64,000 nucleotides of DNA from Delphinapterus leucas (lineage: Eukaryota > Chordata > Mammalia > Artiodactyla > Monodontidae): positions 2,382,384-2,446,383 of the forward strand of contig NW_022098037.1 of the NCBI RefSeq assembly GCF_002288925.2, read 5' to 3'. A program made the translations under genes and the position numbers. Numbering within the stretch: the first letter of the stretch is position 1; every line of letters starts with the position of its first letter. Below the pieces are notes generated by a model that saw only the letters and a program-made list of their open reading frames with translations, was not told the origin of the DNA and searched no databases. Shown here piece by piece: positions 60,305 through 64,000 of the stretch.

Positions 60305-61852
60305 CTTTCTTTTTAAAACATTTCTTTGCTCAAACAAAATTCAGCAGCGTAGTGACTTCTTTCTTAGGCTTCTCCCAAGAGGTAAATGTTGGAGTCAGAG
60401 AGGAGCACACAGGAAGCTTCTATGATTTTGGTAATGTTCTAGCCCATAAGTTGTGTGGCAGGTGGCTGAATGTTCCTTTTATTGTTATACTTCATAACTT
60501 TTATGTCTTTTTCTTTGGCTGCACCGTGTGGCTTGCAGGATCTTAGTTCCCTGACCAGGGATTGAACCCGGGCCACGGCAGTGAAAGTGCTGAGTCCTAA
60601 CCACTGGGATGCCAGGGAATTCCCACTTTTATGGCTTTTGTAGGCATGAATTAATTGCATTTTATTGAGTAAACCTCTGTTACAAACACCCAAATAGGCT
60701 CTTTTCATTCTGCTGGAAGTTTTTTTTTTTTTTTGATAGCTTAAACATTGATAATAGTTAAAACATTATAACCTAGAGCATTATCTGTATTTCATTGTAA
60801 TATAAACCTGTGTCTTTCCTTAATGATAATTTCTGTATTAAGGAATGTAGTATAATGAGAGTTCTGGAGGTAGACAGCCTGGGGTTATATCCTACTCCAC
60901 CATTTACTAGTTGTGTGACATTGGATAAGTTATAACTACTTTGTGACTCAGTTACTTCACTGGTAAAATGGAGGTAATAATTGCACCTAGTTGTGAAGAT
61001 TAAATGAGTTCTTACATCTGAAGTACAAGAAACAGTGCCTAGCACAGAGTAAATAAATACTAGGTGCAGTGGTATTTTTACTATTGTGATAATAATTATC
61101 AACAGTAACGTGAAACGATAAGAGTTTAGCCATTTTCTTGAATGATCTAGAGCTGGTAAAACTGTTATAATTCTAATAAATATTTTACATTCTTCCCTAG
61201 AGAAGCATGCCATAAGGATATTGTGAATTTGCAAGTGGAGATGATTAAACAGTTTCATATGCAATTGGTATGTATTGACATATTTTATTGTAAGTGAGCA
61301 TAGCTGTGGATCTAAAAAGTCCATAAAGGGGTGATGTATTTTTACTTAGTTATATCTAATTGCTAAGAAATAAACAGGGAGTTTTAGAAATTTAATAAGT
61401 AAAATAGATTTTAACTAGTCACCCTTCTTTGTAACCTGTGATAGTTACAAAGATATGATGTGATAGTATGACAAAAAAGTATGATAGCTACTTTTTCACA
61501 ACTTTTTTTTTGCAGTAAGTAAGCAAAAAGCTTCCGAAATGTGCAAATATAAGCTTTCCAAATATATAAATTTCACCAGTGCTCTTTCATTTATATTAAC
61601 AAAGTAGTAAGGGTGGTTAAGTTAAAAAAAAATCATTCAGTTAGTTAATCGAACATGAGAAACATGATAGCTGAAAATATGTAAAATGGCTTGCCAAATA
61701 AACGAAATGGCAATAATTTTAAAAGCTTTTTTTTTTCCCTTTTCTAGAATGAAATGCACTCTTTGTTGGAAAGATACTCAGTGAATGAAGGTTTAGTGGC
61801 GGAAATTGAAAGACTACGAGAAGAAAACAAAAGACTACGGGCACACTTTTGA
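20722..61852 (+). CDS. NEDD1: NEDD1 (GCP-WD), gamma-tubulin ring complex recruiting WD40 protein; 14 coding exons
   Basis: Coding exons are 20722-20857, 23720-23814, 27820-27936, 30744-30884, 43042-43271, 44916-45117, 45497-45692, 49250-49378, 51788-51835, 52767-52969, 53836-53989, 54921-55077, 61201-61267 and 61748-61852. They sum to 1980 bases, giving 659 residues plus TGA, and all introns have GT-AG ends with matching phase. I recognise the protein as NEDD1 by near-identity along its length to the human protein I remember (660 residues). Residues 1 to about 300 form a WD40 propeller, with visible VKIWD (14-18), VNIWD (101-105) and VTLWD (187-191) strand ends. The middle is a Ser/Thr-rich linker with SP/TP sites. 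The C-terminus is helical and charged. In the known family, the propeller targets centrosome and spindle and the C-terminal tail binds the gamma-tubulin ring complex to drive microtubule nucleation in mitosis. The ATG at 20722 has G at -3 and gives the standard MQENL start. The gene looks intact. Confidence 0.97.
21474..21681 (-). mobile_element. MER5A-like hAT MITE in intron 2
   Basis: CTATTGACATTTTGGGC, CTGTGCATTGTAGGATGTTTAG and the end GGTTGTGAACCACTG match MER5A. The flanking 8-base duplication is no longer convincing, which indicates an old insertion. The 94-codon frame across it is not a gene. Confidence 0.8.
21690..23719. other. Intron 2 remainder, unrecognised
   Basis: AT-rich sequence. 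23038-23120 is almost pure A/T with several nested inverted repeats. No gene or nameable repeat. Confidence 0.45.
23720..23814 (+). CDS. NEDD1: NEDD1 exon 3
   Basis: Acceptor ttcatttag and donor gtaagt. The exon is 95 bases, joins exon 2 by completing an Asn codon and ends in phase 0 at residue 77. It encodes the propeller segment with VTASSSGDK and the cysteines of VVSSCKCK. Confidence 0.97.
23815..26160. other. Intron 3, first part, unrecognised
   Basis: A (TCTA)n/(CA)n microsatellite lies at about 24998-25042. The rest shows no gene, and I could not assign repeats. Confidence 0.45.
26165..26285 (-). repeat. MIR-like relic
   Basis: TTCTCAGATGTAGAAATGTAGG and GATGACTTGCCTAAACC follow antisense MIR. 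Confidence 0.45.
26495..27300 (-). mobile_element. Long L2 relic, antisense, in intron 3
   Basis: TATTTATTGAACATGG, AGGGCTTTGAAAGCCAGG, TGTGATTGGAAGCCATTGAAG, CATGATCTGATTTACATTTC and AGGAGTGGAAGCAGGACAGCC follow antisense L2 ORF2 over some 800 bases. It contains the palindrome at 27092-27114. Confidence 0.8.
27820..27936 (+). CDS. NEDD1: NEDD1 exon 4
   Basis: 117 bases, phase 0 at both ends, residues 78-116. It carries a full WD signature (YLVSGGLNNTVNIWD). Acceptor ctttaatag and donor gtaagc. Confidence 0.97.
27937..30060. other. Intron 4 relics: L1-like (about 28530-28800), MIR (28970-29165 antisense; 29865-30075 sense)
   Basis: 28530-28800 has CATCATCCATGTACTCATCACC and TTTTGAAGCAAATACCAGAGA, typical of an old antisense L1. 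28970-29165 reads as antisense MIR and 29865-30075 as sense MIR (TTGAATCCTGCCTCTACCAC, TCTATCAAATGGGG). The rest was not recognised. Confidence 0.45.
30080..30440 (+). repeat. L2-like relic in intron 4
   Basis: TCTTCCATAAAGCTTCCTCTG, then CTCAAGGGCAGGGACTCTC and CAATAAATGTTACTTG are in L2 order. It covers the 89-codon frame at 30072-30341, which is therefore not a gene. Confidence 0.5.
30744..30884 (+). CDS. NEDD1: NEDD1 exon 5
   Basis: 141 bases, phase 0 at both ends, residues 117-163. It begins DHKDEVTCV, a typical WD40 loop with the Asp-His pair. Acceptor tttcattcag and donor gtacag. Confidence 0.97.
31282..31400. mobile_element. Mariner-type MITE in intron 5
   Basis: The left terminus TTGGGTTGGCAAAAAGTTC is mirrored at the right by AGCTTTTTTGACTAACCCAA. 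TA is duplicated at 31280-31281 and 31401-31402. This is the terminal-repeat type of the cetartiodactyl mariner family. Confidence 0.9.
31405..32220. other. Intron 5 segment, unrecognised
   Basis: AT-rich sequence without nameable repeats. An L2-like antisense relic begins at about 32230. Confidence 0.4.
32230..32570 (-). repeat. L2-like then MIR-like relics
   Basis: GTGGGACTTTGAATGCCAGA and GGCTTTTATTTTGGAAGGC fit antisense L2. 32480-32560 resembles antisense MIR. Confidence 0.4.
32721..32824. repeat. Pure pyrimidine tract, 104 bases
   Basis: Every base from 32721 to 32824 is C or T, mostly TTC and CCT units. Read in antisense it gives the low-complexity Glu/Lys-rich frame at 32688-32885, which is not a gene. 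Confidence 0.97.
33030..34040 (-). mobile_element. Old L1 3' region, antisense, in intron 5
   Basis: GTAGTATTCCATTATGTGG, TTATTTATCCATTCTACTG, TGATGGACACATGAACTG, and further TATCTCATTGTGGTTTTAATTTGC and ATATGGTGTGAGATGGGG run in the order of a reversed L1 3' end. Confidence 0.8.
34100..34260 (-). mobile_element. MIR, antisense
   Basis: TTCTCATTTATTCTTTGC, CACCTGTGAGGTATAGG, TATTCTCATTTTACAAGTG and AAACTGAGATTCCAGG follow antisense MIR. Confidence 0.65.
34690..34870 (+). mobile_element. MIR with internal poly-T
   Basis: AGCTGTGTGAGCCTGGGCAAG and GACTTAACTCTCAAGCCTCC are MIR core. A T-run interrupts it at 34809-34824. Confidence 0.6.
34871..36599. other. Intron 5 segment, unrecognised
   Basis: AT-rich. 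The block 35740-35930 is less AT-rich but matches nothing I know. Confidence 0.4.
36600..38090 (-). mobile_element. L1/HAL1-like relic, antisense, low confidence
   Basis: Text such as GGCTACACAATATTCCATTG and TAGACTGTGTCTTGGTGTTGG with a run of T-rich antisense coding-like sequence resembles a reversed L1/HAL1. It contains the hairpin at 37328-37356. Confidence 0.4.
37328..37356. repeat. Perfect inverted repeat, 13-base arms, 3-base loop
   Basis: Arms AATGAAGGCTACA and TGTAGCCTTCATT around TAA, inside the L1-like block. Confidence 0.95.
38174..38740 (-). repeat. LTR-like element, probably a solo LTR of an old endogenous retrovirus, antisense
   Basis: About 565 bases with TG...CA ends. In antisense it carries an AATAAA-type signal (TGTAATAAATC) near its 3' part. 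Motifs GATTTATTACAGTGAAAGG, GGAAGCTTGTTAGAGACTC and GGACTTTCTAAAGATAAGC match a repeat common in mammals. No internal viral genes are present. Flanking duplications are unclear. Confidence 0.5.
38830..39010 (-). repeat. L2-like relic, antisense
   Basis: TATTGCTGCAGTAGTGTGAAGG and GGATAGCAAGCCATTGAG resemble antisense L2. Confidence 0.4.
39130..39840 (+). mobile_element. Old L1 3' region
   Basis: GATTAATGGGCAATTCACAAAAG, CAAATGGTCACTTAGC, GGAAATAACCTAAGTGTCCATC and the poly-purine end are in the order of L1 ORF2 end and 3' UTR. Confidence 0.7.
39846..39895. repeat. Possible hAT terminus fragment
   Basis: CAGGGGTCAGCAAATTATGACC resembles the end of a MER-type hAT element. The rest is missing. 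Confidence 0.3.
40205..40395 (-). mobile_element. MIR, antisense
   Basis: CTACTATGTACCTGGCTTTTTG, AACACTGAGGCTTGGAGAG and CTGAAGTCATACAGAG follow antisense MIR. Confidence 0.5.
40530..41333 (-). mobile_element. Tigger-type (pogo) DNA transposon relic in intron 5
   Basis: Termini CAGTGGTCCCTCCTTATCTG and GTAGGGACTACTG are imperfect inverted repeats, with TA duplicated at 40528-40529 and 41334-41335. Antisense between about 40780 and 41060, the start of a Tigger transposase is legible in pieces, with frameshifts and a missing internal part, so no protein is possible. It also has a (CT)n run at 40750. Confidence 0.85.
41336..43041. other. Intron 5, last part, unrecognised
   Basis: No gene or repeat that I can name between the Tigger relic and exon 6. 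Confidence 0.45.
43042..43271 (+). CDS. NEDD1: NEDD1 exon 6
   Basis: 230 bases, residues 164-239 plus two bases. It encodes a WD unit ending VTLWD (187-191) and the strand RIILYD. It follows the largest intron (about 12.2 kb). Acceptor tattttcatag and donor gtaagt. Confidence 0.97.
43464..43673. mobile_element. GC-rich hAT MITE in intron 6
   Basis: Inverted ends CAGCGGTCCCCAACC and GGTTGGGGACCCCTG. Exact 8-base duplication CTTTAGAG at 43456-43463 and 43674-43681, the hAT signature. It is GC- and CpG-rich, unlike its surroundings. The 79-codon frame across it is not a gene. Family name uncertain (Zaphod- or Charlie-like). Confidence 0.92.
43839..44004 (-). mobile_element. MER5A-like hAT MITE in intron 6
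   Basis: Starts CAGGGTTTCTAAACTG and ends CCGGTTGAGAACCACTG, with AGCATTGTAGGATATTCAGC inside. Flanks ATCTAGAG (43831-43838) and ATATAGAG (44005-44012) match in 7 of 8 bases. Confidence 0.9.
44258..44530 (-). pseudogene. Possible processed retrocopy fragment, source unknown
   Basis: Read in antisense, the stretch from about 44530 ends in a poly-A run (44258-44271 on the + strand is T-rich). It contains patches of coding-like text broken by stops. No parent gene was recognised and no clear target-site duplication was found. Confidence 0.25.
44916..45117 (+). CDS. NEDD1: NEDD1 exon 7
   Basis: 202 bases, residues 240-307. The first base completes the Lys codon begun in exon 6. It encodes the last WD-like repeats, including IYQYDLRM. 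Acceptor ctttccaaag and donor gtaaga. Confidence 0.97.
45497..45692 (+). CDS. NEDD1: NEDD1 exon 8
   Basis: 196 bases, residues 308-372 plus one base. It begins the Ser/Thr-rich linker after the propeller. This is the least conserved part against the human protein I remember, as expected for a disordered region. Acceptor ccgtttcag and donor gtaaat. Confidence 0.96.
45693..47094. other. Intron 8, first part, unrecognised
   Basis: AT-rich. A MIR-like tail may lie at 46090-46200. No gene. Confidence 0.4.
47095..47275 (-). repeat. L1-like relic
   Basis: TTGATTTTATTTTGAAATAATTGC and ACAGAAAAGTTTCAATAATAATAC match a reversed old L1 3' UTR. Confidence 0.45.
47280..47645 (+). mobile_element. MIR interrupted by an L1 3' end
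   Basis: CAGTCTCAGATCTATCACC and GGATGACTTTAGGCAG at left continue after the L1 piece as TTAACCATG...TAGATAATATTTAAC and AGGCACTCAATAAATTATAG. Confidence 0.55.
47346..47453 (-). mobile_element. Truncated cetartiodactyl L1 3' end, antisense
   Basis: TATTGGGGTATAGTTGTTTT, TGTGTTAGTTTCTGCTGTAC and GAGTTCCCTGTGCTATACAG, with an internal deletion. Exact 14-base duplication, TAGGCAGTTTTCTT, at 47332-47345 and 47454-47467. Confidence 0.9.
47727..48072 (+). mobile_element. CHR-type tRNA-Glu-derived SINE, full length, in intron 8
   Basis: Head GGTACTTCCCTGATGG, then GAATCCGCCTGCCAATGCAG, GGGAAGATCCCACATG and a tail ending in A-runs. Flanks share AAAAGAACC-type sequence (about 47712 and 48073), a decayed duplication. 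Confidence 0.92.
48092..49249. other. Intron 8, last part, unrecognised
   Basis: A MIR-like antisense fragment may lie at about 48845-48960. Otherwise nothing. Confidence 0.4.
49250..49378 (+). CDS. NEDD1: NEDD1 exon 9 (carries the Ser411 phospho-motif)
   Basis: 129 bases, a multiple of three, phase 1 at both ends, residues 373-416. It contains MFSPIRD with the Ser-Pro at residues 411-412, the mitotic phosphorylation site described for human NEDD1 (numbered 418 in a longer isoform). Acceptor ttctataag is weak in pyrimidines; donor gtaagt is strong. Confidence 0.96.
49867..49933. repeat. (CA)n microsatellite in intron 9
   Basis: Some 67 bases of CA, with a few CATA interruptions at the left. 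Confidence 0.97.
49934..51355. other. Intron 9 remainder, mostly unrecognised
   Basis: 50900-51080 resembles a decayed MIR. No gene. Confidence 0.4.
51360..51575 (-). mobile_element. MIR, antisense
   Basis: AATTGATCCTCAAAACAGTC, CAAGGTGACAGAGCTATTC and AGCCTACTCCAGTGC follow antisense MIR. Confidence 0.65.
51788..51835 (+). CDS. NEDD1: NEDD1 exon 10 (48-base micro-exon)
   Basis: Only 48 bases, phase 1 at both ends, adding 16 residues (DAVVNKGSDESVGKGD). The acceptor ttattatag follows a T-rich tract and the donor is gtaaga. It can be skipped without shifting the frame. Confidence 0.95.
51875..52385. repeat. Ancient repeat, probably LTR/MaLR-like, in intron 10
   Basis: CTACTGCTGTGTAACAAAC, AAGGCTTGACTGGGCAAGG, GGGCCTCTCCACAGGGCAGC and ACCATCTTAGAGGCTACC follow the order of a common mammalian repeat. 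Family not certain. Short frames through it are not genes. Confidence 0.55.
52470..52680 (-). mobile_element. MIR, antisense
   Basis: TCTCTTTTAAGCCTCACC, GGAGGTGGATATCATC and GGGTAGAGCTGATAAGTGAACC follow antisense MIR. Confidence 0.55.
52767..52969 (+). CDS. NEDD1: NEDD1 exon 11
   Basis: 203 bases, residues 432-499. Linker sequence with several Ser-Pro motifs, for example SSPLNVF. Acceptor ctctttttcag is strong and the donor is gtatct. Confidence 0.97.
53836..53989 (+). CDS. NEDD1: NEDD1 exon 12 (one codon shorter than human)
   Basis: 154 bases, residues 500-550 plus one base. It begins FAKLISGAE where the human protein, from memory, reads LAKLVTSGAE, so one codon is missing. The Thr-Pro at 549-550 matches human Thr550, reported as a Cdk1 site that promotes Plk1 binding. 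The acceptor (aaatgtgaag) has a poor pyrimidine tract. Confidence 0.94.
54680..54728. repeat. (TAGG)n/(GATA)n/(GA)n microsatellite
   Basis: Imperfect GGTA, GATA and GA units in intron 12. Confidence 0.85.
54921..55077 (+). CDS. NEDD1: NEDD1 exon 13
   Basis: 157 bases, residues 551-602 plus two bases. It starts the conserved C-terminal region (IRFIQNMIQETLDDF), an amphipathic helix in the part known to bind the gamma-tubulin ring complex. Acceptor ttaattttag and donor gtaatt. Confidence 0.97.
55078..56400. other. Intron 13, first part, unrecognised
   Basis: AT-rich, no gene or nameable repeat before the poly-T at 56405. Confidence 0.45.
56402..56825 (-). mobile_element. L1 3' end, antisense, in intron 13
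   Basis: A run of about 22 T is followed by GTGGTAAGAATACTTACC, GTATTGTTAACTATAGACAC and AAATGGGATCATGCAG, the reversed order of an L1 3' UTR. Confidence 0.75.
56826..57972. other. Intron 13 segment, unrecognised
   Basis: A moderately GC-rich stretch at 57000-57400 opens frames of 107 and 114 codons. Neither matches a family I know, and they overlap one another in different frames. Confidence 0.4.
57981..58186 (-). mobile_element. Young CHR-2-type SINE, antisense
   Basis: Poly-T, then GCGGTACGTGGGCCTCTCAC to CACTGCACCACCAGGGAAG. Duplication TAGCTGCC at 57973-57980 and 58187-58194. About 93 percent identical by eye to the copy at 58989-59198 in opposite orientation. Confidence 0.93.
58600..60160 (+). 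mobile_element. L1 ORF2 end and 3' UTR, split by a young SINE
   Basis: 58670-58735 encodes a short stretch of the L1 ORF2 C-terminal region (KYLGINLTKDGKDLCVE with decay). GCAATTCCAGTCAAATCCC and AGATATGGAATAACCAAGAC follow. After the SINE come the L1 3' parts (GGGATACCATTTCACACCC, TGGTGTGGACGTAAAG, TTGGAAAATAATTTCTG). Dead copy. Confidence 0.75.
58989..59198 (+). mobile_element. Young CHR-2-type SINE inside the L1 relic
   Basis: GGGCTTCCCTGGTGGCGCAG head, Pol III A box (TGGCGCAGTGG) and B box (GGGTTCGTGCG) intact or nearly so, and a pure A-tail of about 19. Exact 11-base duplication AGTGTATCATT at 58978-58988 and 59199-59209. The clean tail and flanks point to a recent insertion. Confidence 0.96.
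60275..60302. repeat. (TA)n microsatellite
   Basis: About 14 TA units at the boundary after the L1 relic. Confidence 0.95.
60511..60624 (-). mobile_element. Short CHR-related SINE, antisense, in intron 13
   Basis: TTCTTTGGCTGCACCGTGTGG to ATGCCAGGGAATTCCC. Flanks ACTTTTATGTCTTT (60497-60510) and ACTTTTATGGCTTT (60625-60638) differ at one base. Confidence 0.9.
60850..61090 (+). mobile_element. MIR just upstream of exon 14
   Basis: GGAGGTAGACAGCCTGGGG, CATTTACTAGTTGTGTGACATTGG, GGTAAAATGGAGG and AGTGCCTAGCACAGAG follow the MIR consensus. The antisense 183-codon frame at 60773-61324 runs through this and exon 14 and is not a gene. Confidence 0.8.
61201..61267 (+). CDS. NEDD1: NEDD1 exon 14
   Basis: 67 bases, residues 603-625. 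The helical C-terminal segment continues (VNLQVEMIKQFHMQL). Acceptor ttcttccctag and donor gtatgt. It follows a 6.1-kb intron. Confidence 0.97.
61748..61852 (+). CDS. NEDD1: NEDD1 exon 15 (last coding exon, with stop)
   Basis: 34 codons plus TGA at 61850-61852. It encodes the terminal coiled-coil-like helix ending EENKRLRAHF. Ser636 corresponds to human Ser637, a reported Plk1 site. Acceptor tcccttttctag is strong. The exon continues into the 3' UTR. Confidence 0.97.
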   Translation, partial: NEMHSLLERYSVNEGLVAEIERLREENKRLRAHF

Positions 61853-62314
61853 AATTTCAGTGAATAATGTTTTGTAATTTGGGAAGCTTCTGGCAACACA
61901 GAGCTATATAGATTCAGTATTGTTTTCATGGCCTCTGGGAAAATTTTTTTTCAAGTAAAAGGGTGATGGGATTGTATACCAACCACTATTTCATCTTTTC
62001 TGTCAAAAATATTTATATTTTTATATTAAAAACTGTACACTGTGTCATCTGCCTAAGAGGAAAGCCAACAGAATCTTTATTTTCTGAAAGCTTTAGCTAT
62101 ACACTAAGTGCCCTTTTTCATAAGAAAAGAAAATTGTGCAGAAAAAAAGATTATGTATGTTTTTTAATAACCTCTTTTAAACAGATAATATTTTTGGTTG
62201 ACAGTTGCCTTCCAAATTTTTTTGGATGTTTGATGATTAAAGAGTTTGAGACACCTTCTATTTTTATGGAGAAAGTAATTTTAATTGGTGTTTTGGGTTT
62301 CTAAGCAGTTGACT

Positions 62315-62320
62315 AATAAA
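62315..62320 (+). terminator. Proximal poly(A) signal AATAAA
   Basis: Canonical hexamer 463 bases after the stop codon. The downstream sequence is T-rich but has no clear GU-rich block. Confidence 0.5.
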
Positions 62321-62797
62321 ACACAAGGTTGATTAATAATTATTTTGTTAACTTGATGAAGTCAAGTATGACTATTATTTATTGTACATTTGATAAGAAA
62401 ATTTTCAGAATTTTGAATTGCACAGATTACATTATATCTATTGCATTTATGTTACTGTATTATACTTCTAACAAATCTCTACTCCTGGTCAGTATTTTTT
62501 AGCTAATTTCACTTTATGAAAACTTTTAAGGGTTTATAAGACTCAACCAGAACTGCATATCTGCTGATTATCTCATGAATTAATAACATACAAAATTATA
62601 CTATAAAGTTTCAATCAATATAATTCAACTTACAAACAGTGAAAATTTCATATTACATACTAAATATTACAGTATTAGTGCCATTTTTTTTCTCCCAAAT
62701 GAGGTGTGGTTTATTTTATTTTGTGGTTTATATCATTAACTTTCTCTAATTCTTTGTGTGTTGTGTGTAATATTTTATACTATTGACCTTACTATAA

Positions 62798-62807
62798 AAT
62801 AAATAAA
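62798..62807 (+). terminator. Distal overlapping poly(A) signals (AATAAATAAA)
   Basis: Two overlapping AATAAA hexamers lie about 950 bases after the stop. A GT-rich run sits upstream, around 62750-62770. Confidence 0.5.
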
Positions 62808-62810
62808 ATT

Positions 62811-63540
62811 TAAAAAAACACAACAGGAAGGTTAATTGTCAAAAGAATTTACACCTCTTTGATAATATGTAGAAGTGTACATCTGCCTGCTCTGATATAC
62901 ATTTTTAGTGATATAAGATTAGGAGGGCCACTGGCTTGTTTACCTTCTTATAGTCTTTTGTCCCAAACATTTAAACTATGTACCTTGTATATAGCACTCC
63001 TGCCCAATTTTGACTTCTGAGATGAAAGTATTTACTAAAAGAACTCTATTAAAAAAAAAAGAAGAAATCTAGCTAGCTTACTAACTTTTTTCCCCTAAGT
63101 GATGAGAGATTTTAAGGATATATTAAATAAGTGTAAACATACTAATAATTACTTCAAGAAATAAAAGCAGATTACTTTGTCCTAGTGCGGCTCAGAGAAT
63201 ACATTTGTATTAAAGCTTTAGGAGTGCTTCTATAATCTTTTTTCCTGACAAGTTATAAAAGCATTATGGCTTGTAACAGGTTTTCTTATATATCATTATC
63301 AAACAGATTTAGAATACATAAAAGTGTGTTTTGCTACATGCTGTATTTAAATCGGTTAATATTTTCCTATTGCCTTTTTCTATAAATGCACATAATGTGT
63401 ATTAAAAGAGGTTGGATAAATAAAATAATTTTAGTAACTTTATGCATAAAGATGAAGCTTTTTTTTGTCATGGAATTTAAAAGCTAAATAAGCACGAAAA
63501 ATTTTAAATGGTAAAAATGGGAAACTTGAAATTGAATTTT
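62811..63540. other. Downstream of NEDD1, unrecognised
   Basis: AT-rich, with further AATAAA hexamers at 63160-63165 and 63419-63424 that might serve long 3' UTR forms. No gene. Confidence 0.45.
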
Positions 63541-64000
63541 AGCCTCTGGCCAAGATAGCATAATAGAGATTGGATTTATACAAGTGAATTTTAAAAAGAC
63601 CCAAAATATTTGAAATAATTTTCAAATACTGGATTTTTGGAAATAAAAAACTCAACTTAGATTCTGTACCTAGTGAGAATACCTTTTGAAAATGAAATAA
63701 AACTTTTTCAAACCTAGAAAGGCTGAAAGAATTTATCACAAGAAGACTTTTGCCCTACAGGAAATGTTAAAGGTACTGGATAGAGATCTTCTATGCAAAG
63801 GAATAAAGAGCAACAAAAATGGTAAATATGTGTACAAACGTAAGGCTTTTTTTTCTTATTTTAAATTTTCATTAAAGGCTAATAGATATTTAAAGCAAAA
63901 ATAATAACAGTGTATTGTGTGGTTAACATATGTAAAGTGAAATGTCTGAGAAGAGTACCATCAAGGGTGAGGGGAGGGAAATGAAAGCATACTACTCTTA
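63541..64000 (+). mobile_element. L1/HAL1-like fragment (right end outside window)
   Basis: GGCTGAAAGAATTTATCACAAG, CTACAGGAAATGTTAAAGG and GGTAAATATGTGTACAAACG follow a common L1/HAL1 5' region. Confidence 0.5.

Larger units (their letters stand above)
61853..62810 (+). other. NEDD1: NEDD1 3' UTR (end approximate)
   Basis: This AT-rich stretch follows the stop codon with no recognisable repeat until beyond the second poly(A) signal cluster. Candidate AATAAA signals are at 62315-62320 and 62798-62807. Further signals at 63160-63165 and 63419-63424 would give longer forms. Which one is used cannot be decided here. Confidence 0.6.

Noticed and set aside
60773..61324. 183-codon open frame on the - strand
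   Set aside because: It is antisense to a MIR and to NEDD1 exon 14, with no recognisable protein family.

Overview
The window is vertebrate nuclear DNA, and more precisely mammalian and most likely cetacean. It has one multi-exon protein-coding gene on the + strand, long introns with GT-AG junctions, a CpG-island promoter and a dense cover of interspersed repeats. The lineage call rests on several tRNA-Glu-derived SINEs of the CHR type. At least two of them (57981-58186 and 58989-59198) are young copies of the form I associate with whales and dolphins. A cetartiodactyl-type mariner MITE, L1 3' ends, and mammal-wide MIR, L2, MER5A-like and Tigger-like relics fit the same picture. The species cannot be fixed from this sequence alone.

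The gene is NEDD1 (GCP-WD), the adaptor that recruits the gamma-tubulin ring complex to centrosomes and spindles. All 14 coding exons can be placed between the ATG at 20722 and the TGA at 61850-61852. A non-coding first exon ends at 18481. Spliced together the exons give a 1980-base reading frame (659 residues plus stop) with every phase matching and no frameshift or internal stop. An N-terminal WD40 propeller is followed by a linker carrying the known mitotic phosphorylation motifs and a C-terminal helical gamma-tubulin-complex-binding tail. It is one residue shorter than the 660-residue human protein as I remember it, because of a single-codon loss near the start of exon 12.

Layout: 1-18180 is intergenic and almost all repeat-derived (an LTR-like block, SINEs, L2, MIR, a nested L1/hAT, and a long antisense L1 from 13840 to 16700), with one 100-N assembly gap. 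18180-18800 is the CpG-island promoter with ETS, Sp1, CRE-like and E2F-like motifs. 18482-61747 holds the introns. Intron 5 (about 12.2 kb) carries a mariner MITE, an antisense L1, an LTR-like block and a Tigger relic. Intron 13 (about 6.1 kb) carries an L1 ORF2 relic split by a young SINE. 61853 to about 62810 is the 3' UTR with several AATAAA signals. The remainder is intergenic and ends in an L1/HAL1-like fragment.

I found no tRNA or rRNA gene, no CRISPR array, no second protein-coding gene and no sign of an undescribed system. The items most worth a second look are structural: an inverted pair of young SINEs in intron 13, a SINE with an internal minisatellite, three near-perfect hairpins or palindromes, a 104-base pure pyrimidine tract, and two frame-preserving exons around a mitotic phosphorylation site. 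Repeat boundaries supported by target-site duplications are reliable. Those of old L1, L2, MIR and LTR relics are by eye and approximate.
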